Below, piece by piece: positions 7,290 to 12,994 of a stretch of 23,735 nucleotides of DNA (within the stretch, counting starts at the first letter, position 1; each line of letters opens with the position of its first letter). The notes under the pieces were generated by a model. It did no database searches and had not been told where the DNA came from. It worked only from the letters and a program-made list of their open reading frames with translations. The stretch is from positions 1 through 23,735 of the forward strand of contig CAZHGE010000043.1 in assembly GCA_964531805.1 (NCBI GenBank). Reading direction: 5' to 3'. Origin of the DNA: RGIG8767 sp964531805. GTDB taxonomy: Bacteria; Bacillota; Clostridia; Lachnospirales; Lachnospiraceae. The position numbers and the translations under genes were made by a program.

Positions 7290-7832
7290 TTATAACACCT
7301 CCATCTGTATAACCTCCATTACCATATTTGATTTAGGTAATACTACAGCATAATCTTGGATTGCCTGTATATCCAACTTGTGAACAAGTTTACGATAATT
7401 ACCTATAATCTCCTTATAATAATCAAATGGTAATTTATTCTTATTACGAATCAATTCAATTAATAAACGTTCCTTACTAAAAACTTTAATAGGAATTCCA
7501 TCATATTCCATCTCTATTACGCCAAGTTCCATACTTCCATAATTATCAAAAATTTGTTTGACATTTTTATCCTTAATTTTGGATGCATCTTTATCTGTCT
7601 CCAAATAATACAACTGCGGAATAGTATCTGTTAATCCATGAAAATAAAATGCACTATTTAATGTAAAGACTGCATCTGGATATTTCATTCTCATAACCGC
7701 AATATCTGATTCATATTTATCATCAGAATATATTCCTTTTTCAATTTTATATAAATTCCCCAATTCTACCTGCTTACGAATTTGATAATCAGTTTTATAT
7801 ATTTCTATACATTTCTCATATGTGTACAGCAT
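7290..7832 (-). CDS. AbiEi-family antitoxin / transcriptional regulator
   Basis: 180 residues, resembling the type IV AbiE antitoxin regulators. The N-terminal about 45 residues form a winged-helix-like region that includes the family's LYKIEKGIYSDD stretch. It is followed by the core AVMRMKYPDAVFTLNSAFYFHGL and YYLETDKDA, then FSKERLLIELIRNKNKLPFDYYKEII. Such proteins repress their own promoter and counteract a nucleotidyltransferase toxin. Start supported by AAAGGAGG 8 nt upstream. The expected full toxin gene is missing; only a 57-codon scrap follows. It may therefore be an orphan antitoxin, retained as a regulator or as an anti-addiction protein. Confidence 0.78.
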   Translation of the reverse strand: MLYTYEKCIEIYKTDYQIRKQVELGNLYKIEKGIYSDDKYESDIAVMRMKYPDAVFTLNSAFYFHGLTDTIPQLYYLETDKDASKIKDKNVKQIFDNYGSMELGVIEMEYDGIPIKVFSKERLLIELIRNKNKLPFDYYKEIIGNYRKLVHKLDIQAIQDYAVVLPKSNMVMEVIQMEVL

Positions 7833-7859
7833 TACTCAAACCTCCTTTTAAAGCGTGTA

Positions 7860-7884
7860 TCCGTATTTTTTTATTTTTTACGGA
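7860..7884. promoter_or_regulatory. Inverted repeat in the abiEi leader (candidate operator)
   Basis: TCCGTA (7860-7865) and TACGGA (7879-7884) with a 13-bp A/T-only spacer, placed between the putative -10 and the AbiEi start codon. AbiEi proteins are known to bind inverted repeats in their own promoter, so this is a reasonable autoregulation site, but binding is inferred. Confidence 0.4.
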
Positions 7885-7898
7885 CTTTTACTAAAATA

Positions 7899-7927
7899 AA
7901 CATATTATACCTTTCGAGATATGTCAA
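7899..7927 (-). promoter_or_regulatory. Putative promoter of the AbiEi gene
   Basis: Minus strand: -35 TTGACA (7922-7927), 17-bp spacer, -10 TATGTT (7899-7904). A closer TATAAT exists but with only 12-bp spacing. The -35 abuts the U-tract of the merR terminator. Confidence 0.55.
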
Positions 7928-7964
7928 GAAAAAAAACGACTGCCTCTCTTTCCAGTAAGCAGCC
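7928..7964 (-). terminator. Terminator of the merR gene
   Basis: Minus-strand stem GGCTGCTT / AGGCAGTC (6 Watson-Crick pairs plus two G-U) at 7957-7964 and 7938-7945, followed by G and a run of T. It begins 10 bp after the merR stop codon. Confidence 0.8.
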
Positions 7965-7973
7965 GCCATATCT

Positions 7974-8306
7974 CTATAATGTCTCTATCAATTCATACGC
8001 TTTCTCAATCAAAGAATCCATATTGTGCCGTTCTTCTTTTAAACACGCAATCCGTATTTCCAAAGATGCTTTTACCTGCGGAGCCGGTGCGTCAATCAGT
8101 CCCGTGATTTCCTTTATCGTAAATCCCAGTTCCTGATAAAACCTAATGCGTGTAATCCGCTTTTGCGCGTCCTCGTCATATAACAGATGGCCGTACTTGT
8201 TGCGGTCAGATGCTGAAACCAATCCCGCCTGCTCATATCCCTGAACTGCACGCCTCGTCACACCTGTTTCCTTATGAATTTCATTCAAAGTTTTACAATT
8301 TTCCAT
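7974..8306 (-). CDS. MerR-family transcriptional regulator
   Basis: 110 residues: a winged helix-turn-helix with the MerR signature (ETGVTRRAVQGYEQAGLV at 13-30, then YGHLLYDEDAQKRITRIRFYQELGFTIKEI), followed by a dimerisation helix (80-108). There is no extra effector domain and no cysteine pattern for metal binding, so the ligand is unknown. GAGGG lies 6 nt before the ATG. It stands alone, with its own terminator and no target gene adjacent. Just upstream (8331-8349) is a perfect 19-bp palindrome that recurs before two other units in this window, so this regulator is one candidate for its binding protein. Confidence 0.88.
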   Translation of the reverse strand: MENCKTLNEIHKETGVTRRAVQGYEQAGLVSASDRNKYGHLLYDEDAQKRITRIRFYQELGFTIKEITGLIDAPAPQVKASLEIRIACLKEERHNMDSLIEKAYELIETL

Positions 8307-8330
8307 ATTTTTCCCTCTTTCCAGTCTGAA

Positions 8331-8352
8331 ACTGCACGCAACGTGCAGTCAA
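8331..8352 (-). promoter_or_regulatory. TGCACG palindrome, copy 1 (merR)
   Basis: ACTGCACG (8331-8338), CAA, CGTGCAGT (8342-8349): a perfect 8-bp inverted repeat. On the minus strand a -35-like TTGACT (8347-8352) overlaps its outer edge. The matching -10 position (8323-8328) is poor, so the promoter here is uncertain. Copies at 14497-14511 and 16596-16612 have the same relation to -35-like boxes. Confidence 0.7.
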
Positions 8353-8550
8353 ACTTTTTTATTGATAGGGATTCTTCTAATCACTACCAATAGAGGGGAT
8401 GAAAATTTCGCGAAAAAACTATTTTTCTACAAAATTAGATATTTTTATTTTTTATGCATATAATAAAAAATAAGGCATATAATTAATACGTGGATTATCA
8501 TTTGAAGAATTAAATTCTCTTTTGAGTAAATAATATATCTTATTCAAACC

Positions 8551-8586
8551 AAAAACTCCTTACATCAAATTACGTAAGGAGTTTTT
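8551..8586. terminator. Strong bidirectional terminator hairpin
   Basis: AAAAACTCCTTAC (8551-8563) and GTAAGGAGTTTTT (8574-8586) are perfect 13-bp arms around a 10-nt loop, with A- and T-runs at the outer ends so that it can work in both directions. No gene abuts it on either side, which is odd and points to lost or unrecognised transcription units. Confidence 0.85.
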
Positions 8587-8725
8587 ATATAATAAATCCT
8601 ACTTCGTTTATTTGTACCTAAAGCTATTAGAACCAACTAATACTTAATATTTATAAAGATGGATGGATACTTAGCAATCCATATTGTATATCAATATAAC
8701 CAACCTAAAATACAAAAGCGTATAG

Positions 8726-8760
8726 TAAAAGGCTATCCAATTGCTTCGACTGGATAGCCT
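8726..8760 (-). terminator. Terminator hairpin in the gene-poor stretch
   Basis: AGGCTATCCA (8730-8739) and TGGATAGCCT (8751-8760), a perfect 10-bp stem with an 11-nt loop. On the minus strand it is followed by TTTTAC, and on the plus strand by a weak CAAAAT. On the minus strand a GGAGG-ATG with a very short frame lies just before it, as if a gene body had been deleted between start and terminator. Confidence 0.65.
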
Positions 8761-8868
8761 CAAAATTATAATGATATCATTTTCCTCCTTTACATATGTT
8801 TCTGATTATTTATGATAATGATACTTTACACCTTTAAAACCAAATATATCTGCGTTATTGAATCTTTT

Positions 8869-9081
8869 GTTTTTTCCCAAAAATAATATCATCTGTTTTC
8901 TTCCTCAACTTCATTAAAAATGCACTGGCAGACTACTCAACCTTCGACAATACCAATGATATCCGCAGTTCCTTCAAACAGGAACAGGAAATAAAGACGT
9001 ACTCCCATAGATGCAAAAACGCCTTACAACTGGATTCGCTTCCTATAGCGAAGCAATTTTCTGTTTACAGATTCATTAGAT
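8869..9081 (+). pseudogene. Possible coding remnant, unrecognised
   Basis: An open plus-strand frame of about 70 codons with no start signal, ending in TAA at 9079-9081. Its latter half reads like real protein (LADYSTFDNTNDIR, then FKQEQEIKTYSHRCKNALQL). I do not recognise the family. It may be the tail of a deleted gene or a chance frame; it overlaps the 3' end of the neighbouring minus-strand gene by a few codons. Confidence 0.3.
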
Positions 9082-9649
9082 AAAATATTACGATAACCTG
9101 CATTATTATCATCATGGGAACCCCGACTGTGAAAAAGTCGTTCTTCTTCTTGTTAGTTTTATGATGGAGAATATACATTGCTCCAAGTCCACCAAGCGTT
9201 CCGCCAATGAAGCATAATCCCAGCAATGTAACAATTCTAATTCTTGAGCGTCTTTCAATTGCGGCAATTTTATCTACCGCAAAAGCAGCGAAGGTTACGA
9301 AGTTGATCATCACCAGATATACTAAGAGAATTTTGTATTTTCCGAAAAACTCCCAGAATGCAAAGGTTAACTTCTCTCCATGAACTCCTTGAAGAAAAAA
9401 GAATATCACAATCTGTATTACAAAAATACAAACAACAAAAACACGGGACATCATATTGCCTTTGACTGCTTTTCTATCAAAAATCAGAATAGAAAGAAGA
9501 ATGCCCGGCGAACCGCCTAATAGCGCTATGATTGTTAGAAACTTGTCCACTTGACCTTCTGCCGTATGGGAATAGAGCCAAGTATTTACAGCGAATAAAA
9601 TAAAGCCTATAACATTTATGATTATGAGATAATATCCCAATGCACCCAT
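9065..9649 (-). CDS. Tandem DUF1294 membrane protein
   Basis: 194 residues, with two related membrane halves. Each half has a leading helix (IINVIGFILFAVN, and MINFVTFAAFAVDK), a basic or polar linker, and a glycine-rich segment (LLGGSPGILLSILIFDRK, and FIGGTLGGLGAMYILHHKTNKKK) that matches the DUF1294 pattern (DK.xAx..RIPE..L...GGxxG...GM...HKTxK.xF). Ordinary DUF1294 proteins carry a single copy of about 90 residues, so this is a duplication within one chain. The second copy keeps the HKT-K motif and the first has degenerated. Start at 9649 chosen by GGAGG 7 nt upstream. Function of DUF1294 is unknown to me. It follows the zinc-ribbon gene by 38 bp and is likely in the same operon. Confidence 0.75.
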   Translation of the reverse strand: MGALGYYLIIINVIGFILFAVNTWLYSHTAEGQVDKFLTIIALLGGSPGILLSILIFDRKAVKGNMMSRVFVVCIFVIQIVIFFFLQGVHGEKLTFAFWEFFGKYKILLVYLVMINFVTFAAFAVDKIAAIERRSRIRIVTLLGLCFIGGTLGGLGAMYILHHKTNKKKNDFFTVGVPMMIIMQVIVIFYLMNL

Positions 9650-9687
9650 TTCAACACCTCCATATACCAAAACTGATCAATAACCAA

Positions 9688-10470
9688 TTAGTCATCATTA
9701 GGCAAATACCAACCGTGTTCTCTAAGAGGAAGATTGAGAGGGAACCTGCTAGCAATGGCATTAACTACATCAATACGTTTCATATCGAGCTGCATATACT
9801 CATCAGAATCATAGTCCATTGAATCCAGATTGGTTCTCATCTCGTCTTCAATACTTCTAAGTTCGTCCTCAGATGCAGTTTTCATCCAATAATCTGTAAC
9901 ATAATCAAATTTCATATCGCTCACGCCCTCGTCATCCCCACCAGAAAGCAGAATATAATCCGTATTTGCTTCGTCATCAGAAGTCTGCGAAGTAAGATAA
10001 ACAGCCCCTGCTACAGTAGCTACAACTCCAGCCAATTTACCGGCTGTAGCAAACCACTCCTTAGATTTTTGGCGACGAGCCTGCCTGCAGTCAGCACACA
10101 AAGTTCCATCAGGGTCTGGAATAACTTTTCCACAATCCGAGCAAATGCCTTTTAAGTTATCAAAAGTCGTATCGTTTTCATATCCACACTTTTTACATAT
10201 ATGCCGAGAAGCTTGTCTGTTGAAACAGTCCTGATTATTTAGATATGTATTGCACTCGTCGCAAAACCAGAATACATAATCGTCTTCAAACTCATCAGCA
10301 GAAAGCTCATATCCGCAGTCCTCGCAGGTCCAAAGTGTAGACTTTTTGTTTATTGTCATCTTACCCTTCTGACAAGACGGACAAAACATCCATTTCTTGA
10401 TTTTTCGTATGTATGCATAGGTGGCGACTTCGATGAGATTTTTACGTTTCGCTGTTTTCAATTTCTTCAT
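9688..10470 (-). CDS. Zinc-ribbon protein with membrane segment
   Basis: 260 residues, not assigned to a named family. Six CxxC knuckles form three probable zinc ribbons: C30/C33 with C49/C52, C70/C73 with C92/C95, and C110/C113 with C125/C128. The middle one (CDECNTYLNNQ.CF...CKKCG) has the same internal plan as the four ribbons of the protein at 12987-14255. A hydrophobic segment (142-160) follows. The C-terminal domain (about 185-260) is acidic and helical with DYVTDYWMKTASEDELRSI and a closing PLREHGWYLP. Start at 10470 is set by GGAGG 8 nt upstream; it lies inside the previous gene (29-bp overlap). Likely a membrane-linked adaptor or nucleic-acid or protein-binding factor; this is inference. 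Confidence 0.75.
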   Translation of the reverse strand: MKKLKTAKRKNLIEVATYAYIRKIKKWMFCPSCQKGKMTINKKSTLWTCEDCGYELSADEFEDDYVFWFCDECNTYLNNQDCFNRQASRHICKKCGYENDTTFDNLKGICSDCGKVIPDPDGTLCADCRQARRQKSKEWFATAGKLAGVVATVAGAVYLTSQTSDDEANTDYILLSGGDDEGVSDMKFDYVTDYWMKTASEDELRSIEDEMRTNLDSMDYDSDEYMQLDMKRIDVVNAIASRFPLNLPLREHGWYLPNDD

Positions 10471-10834
10471 CCACAACACCTCCTTCATCCGGGCTGACTG
10501 CTAACTCTTCACTAAAAGCAGCATGAATTTTTTCTCCAATTTCATCTTGAGCCTTTCGCTCTGCCACTCTCTTTTTAACGAATTTCACACCTTCCGGAAT
10601 AAGATACAGAGCACCACACACTCCAAAGGTAATTGCACTACCCCTAGCCAAGCCAATTTTCTTTCCCTTAGCGAGACCAGTTCTTTCTCCTTCCGCCAAT
10701 GCATAATTAAAAATATTCTTTACACCTTCTAACATGTTGCCATCACCAATGACCTTAAGAGGCTTTGTTACATCTGGTGCTGCAGCCGATAAAGTGTTTA
10801 GCAGTTCTTCAATTTGATTACCTTTGTTACGCAT
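10442..10834 (-). CDS. Small protein with central hydrophobic/glycine segment
   Basis: 130 residues, family not recognised. The N-terminal part (about 1-45) is helical and polar. A middle stretch has repeated short basic-glycine units (GLAKGKKIGLARGSA), followed by a hydrophobic segment (about 66-83, TFGVCGALYLIPEG). The C-terminus is charged and acidic. The ATG at 10834 has GAGAGGG upstream, whereas the frame's earlier codon is only a TTG. The 3' end overlaps the zinc-ribbon gene by 29 bp, and the upstream mini-gene ends 12 bp earlier, so all three are co-translated. Possibly a small membrane partner of the zinc-ribbon protein. Confidence 0.7.
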   Translation of the reverse strand: MRNKGNQIEELLNTLSAAAPDVTKPLKVIGDGNMLEGVKNIFNYALAEGERTGLAKGKKIGLARGSAITFGVCGALYLIPEGVKFVKKRVAERKAQDEIGEKIHAAFSEELAVSPDEGGVVDEEIENSET

Positions 10835-10845
10835 TTTGTACCCTC

Positions 10846-10995
10846 TCAATCTTCAATATAATTTATTCCACTATTTGCCGCCATACAAAGAAAGAAAACT
10901 ACCAAGTCATCAATTGGGCCTGGACACACATCCACAGGTGAAAGGATATACAGAACCATCAAAATAATTATTATGCCTTTTGTTACATCATTCAT
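10846..10995 (-). CDS. 49-residue DUF1232-like mini membrane protein
   Basis: ATG at 10995 with an ideal AAGGAGG 6 nt upstream; stop TGA 12 bp before the next gene's ATG. The peptide has one hydrophobic helix and the pattern VLYILSPVDVCPGPIDDLVV. This closely resembles the YLLSPID-LIPD...DDL core of the DUF1232 (YkvA-like) family, but the protein is cut to that core alone, with Cys in place of the usual Ile/Leu. It heads the operon with the 130-residue and zinc-ribbon proteins. Small size and overlap-free packing make it a real gene; function unknown. Confidence 0.75.
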   Translation of the reverse strand: MNDVTKGIIIILMVLYILSPVDVCPGPIDDLVVFFLCMAANSGINYIED

Positions 10996-11052
10996 AAGAA
11001 ACCTCCTTAATAGGTTTTGTTGTCTTTTGTTATATTAATCTTACCCCACAGT

Positions 11053-11129
11053 ATGTGAAAACAATATGAATACTTTGGTAAGATAACCCTCTTCATTTTC
11101 ACATTATTGGCAAATTAAACCGGTTATCT
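11053..11129. repeat. Two interleaved inverted repeats between NERD and DUF1232-like genes
   Basis: Repeat A: ATGTGAAAA (11053-11061) with TTTTCACAT (11096-11104), 9 bp. Repeat B: AGATAACC (11081-11088) with GGTTATCT (11122-11129), 8 bp. The arms are interleaved A-B-A'-B', so as RNA they would form a pseudoknot rather than nested hairpins; as DNA they are two overlapping operator-like sites upstream of the mini-gene operon. Confidence 0.5.
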
Positions 11130-11143
11130 CTCCCTTGATTGAT

Positions 11144-12160
11144 TTATAATCCAATTCCGACACAAAACGCGGATGCTGCTGCCGCACTTGCTACAAAGAA
11201 TCTTCTCCAAAAACTTACTTTGTGCTTTGGTTCATTACATTCGTCTGCAATCTGTTCATTTTCTACGATTATTCCAGCGTCATAAAATACAGCTAATGCC
11301 TTAGAAATATTTACCTTAAGCACCTGCGGATCAAATTTTAATTCAAAACGCTTCTGTTCTGTTTCAATGTCTGCAATAATGTCCTTTAACACTTCATATT
11401 CTGTGTCCTGATAAACTACATCACTTACAAAAGTATCTACTTCTCTAAACAAATGTCCTTTGAGACAATATCTTTCTTTTTGATAATTATCATGAATTTG
11501 AATACGGGTGTTCTTTGGTGTCGAAAAAACAATTAAACTATCTACAACAACCGGAGTTTTAATTCCGCGATTTTCCAATTCTGTTTCTAATCTCTTTTTT
11601 AATAATCTTCTTTTCCTAGCCATTTTCTCGCCTACACTAATATCATGGTAACAAGAAGCATTACAAAACAAAATTCTTCCGTCCTCTGCAATTGTGATAT
11701 CTTCCTTGGCATTCTTTACTTCAAGAATAATCACTCCGTTTTTGGTAACTATTACTCCATCCAATTCAGTTTCTTCTGCTTCATCAGAAATATAAACATT
11801 TCTATAAAATTCTTTGTCTAAACGAGTAACCCATCCCATACAATTTGCTACTCTGTCTTCGCCACTTTTACCTGCTAGAGAAACACATATTTCTTTATTT
11901 AATAATCGCAATGCATTAAGTCCTTCTCGAACTTCGGTATCACGGGACAAACCACGTTCACGAGCTTCCATTTCCAGTTTTGCTACTATTTCGTTCATTC
12001 TTACATTTGAAGATTTTTCTTTTCCATATACAAGACCTGCCAATACTTCCTGAATTTTTAGTAATTCATTAACATATTCAACAAATGTGTAATCTGTACG
12101 AGTGAGTACTTCCTGCTGATTAATTTCTTTTAAAATATTTTCTGCTGTTCTTTTTCCCAT
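11144..12160 (-). CDS. NERD-domain (nuclease-related) protein with C-terminal membrane segment
   Basis: 338 residues. Residues 1-95 are helical and unassigned. Residues about 98-230 are a NERD domain: SGEDRVANCM (G100, E101), then TELDGVIVTKNGVIILEVKNAK with the acidic and lysine residues of a PD-(D/E)xK-like core (E132, D134, E147, K149). Conserved spacing suggests the nuclease-type site is intact. A short helical region (about 260-300) and a small hydrophobic C-terminal segment (319-338) follow, which may anchor it in the membrane. RBS GAGAGGAAG precedes the ATG. Its start overlaps the upstream 59-residue gene by 31 bp. NERD proteins are often in plasmid or defence contexts, but activity is unproven. 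Confidence 0.85.
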   Translation of the reverse strand: MGKRTAENILKEINQQEVLTRTDYTFVEYVNELLKIQEVLAGLVYGKEKSSNVRMNEIVAKLEMEARERGLSRDTEVREGLNALRLLNKEICVSLAGKSGEDRVANCMGWVTRLDKEFYRNVYISDEAEETELDGVIVTKNGVIILEVKNAKEDITIAEDGRILFCNASCYHDISVGEKMARKRRLLKKRLETELENRGIKTPVVVDSLIVFSTPKNTRIQIHDNYQKERYCLKGHLFREVDTFVSDVVYQDTEYEVLKDIIADIETEQKRFELKFDPQVLKVNISKALAVFYDAGIIVENEQIADECNEPKHKVSFWRRFFVASAAAASAFCVGIGL

Positions 12161-12309
12161 GGCTTTTCTTCCTCTCTAAACTTCTCAGGTACATTATTGT
12201 TATTTGTTTTTTTTGTATTTACGCTTAATCCAATTTCTTTTGCATATTCTTGATAATCTTTCACTTTTTCTATAAGTCGGATAGCAATTATCCTGCTTTT
12301 AACACTCAT
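12130..12309 (-). CDS. 59-residue basic protein preceding the NERD gene
   Basis: Not recognised. It begins MSVKSRIIAIRLIEKVKDYQEYAKEIGL (amphipathic helix), then an Asn/Lys-rich linker and a charged tail EEEKPWEKEQQKIF. The ATG at 12309 has GGAAGG about 11 nt upstream; a GTG three codons earlier would overlap the ribosome site. It overlaps the NERD gene by 31 bp, so the two are probably translationally coupled and the products may act together. Confidence 0.6.
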   Translation of the reverse strand: MSVKSRIIAIRLIEKVKDYQEYAKEIGLSVNTKKTNNNNVPEKFREEEKPWEKEQQKIF

Positions 12310-12349
12310 AAAAATCACATCCTTCCAAGTTATCTTTCCGCTGTTTGTA

Positions 12350-12378
12350 ATTATATGGTATCGTATCCATTCTCTTAA
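12350..12378 (-). promoter_or_regulatory. Putative promoter of the NERD operon
   Basis: Minus strand: -10 TATAAT (12350-12355), 17-bp spacer, -35 TTAAGA (12373-12378). It is correctly placed about 40 nt before the 59-residue gene. Confidence 0.5.
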
Positions 12379-12429
12379 ATAAATGAATGAATCAGCAAAA
12401 AAAGAAGGTTATTTTTACTTTTACAGCAA

Positions 12430-12472
12430 AATAAATACGCCTTTGGACACATTCTCCAAAGACGCATTTATT
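12430..12472 (-). terminator. Long terminator hairpin after the XRE gene
   Basis: Arms of 18 nt (12430-12447 and 12455-12472) pair with only two mismatches around a 7-nt loop; on the minus strand TTTT follows. It begins 7 bp after the XRE stop and separates this unit from the NERD operon. Confidence 0.8.
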
Positions 12473-12478
12473 CAATCC

Positions 12479-12994
12479 CTATTTTCTTTTACTTTTAAAT
12501 TCGTTATATTTGGTAATGTCAATAGACCCATTAGCCAGCATTTGCTCCGACCAAAGTTGAAGAGTTTCTACCGTAATAGAAATTTTTTCTAATTCCTCCT
12601 GTATATCAATAAACTCTTCCAATTCGCTATTATCAATTTGTCCATCTGCAGTTATATCTATTAGTCGTTCTCTACTCCTTTGTACAGCATTAAGTGACGA
12701 TAACATTTTAAGAATAATTTGTGACAAATCTTGCATTTTCACTTCTGGAACATATTGCTGCCCGATCTGGCATTGATGCGAACAATAATAATTACATAAT
12801 TCCGGAGATTTATATTTTTCTGCCATAATAAGCACTTCTTCCGGATGTGGTTCACATCTTTCATTTTCTATTTTCTCTATACGCTCTGGAGGTATAGAAT
12901 CCAACAATTCACTAGCTTTGTCTCTTGTAAGTCCTAGTTCCTCTCGTCTTCTAAAATATATATTTTTATTTTCTTTTACAGATACCTTAGGCAT
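12479..12994 (-). CDS. XRE-family protein with Cys cluster and helical tail
   Basis: 171 residues. Residues 9-60 form an XRE helix-turn-helix (YFRRREELGLTRDKASELL, PPERIEKIENERCEPHPEEVLIMAEKY). Immediately after comes a cysteine cluster (CNYYCSHQC, C67/C71/C75) that could bind a metal or an Fe-S cluster. The rest (about 88-171) is predicted helical with acidic heptad-like runs. RBS AAGGAG is 7 nt before the ATG. It overlaps the zinc-ribbon/PASTA gene by 8 bp (ATGCCTAA), so the pair is translationally coupled. It could regulate its own operon, perhaps through the palindrome at 14497-14511; this is untested. Confidence 0.8.
   Translation of the reverse strand: MPKVSVKENKNIYFRRREELGLTRDKASELLDSIPPERIEKIENERCEPHPEEVLIMAEKYKSPELCNYYCSHQCQIGQQYVPEVKMQDLSQIILKMLSSLNAVQRSRERLIDITADGQIDNSELEEFIDIQEELEKISITVETLQLWSEQMLANGSIDITKYNEFKSKRK

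Larger units (their letters stand above)
8353..9064. other. Gene-poor stretch with terminators and a possible coding remnant
   Basis: No intact gene with a ribosome site is visible. It contains a strong bidirectional hairpin (8551-8586), a second hairpin with T-run on the minus strand (8726-8760), a minus-strand GGAGG followed 4 nt later by an ATG that opens only four codons (near 8780), a plus-strand open frame at about 8869-9081 with protein-like sequence, and a small hairpin (9035-9052). The pattern suggests a decayed or deleted gene pair. Confidence 0.5.

Noticed and set aside
8395..8480. A 24-codon plus-strand frame after AGAGGGG
   Set aside because: Low-complexity AT-rich peptide with a ribosome site touching the start codon; no support beyond chance.
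8760..8830. Fur-box-like AATGATATCATT and GATAATGATA sequences
   Set aside because: They are short, AT-rich, and no iron-related gene is adjacent.
9640..9822. Plus-strand reading frames opposite the zinc-ribbon and membrane genes
   Set aside because: They lack ribosome sites and protein-like composition and are the antisense of well-supported genes; the same holds for the other plus-strand frames within minus-strand genes.
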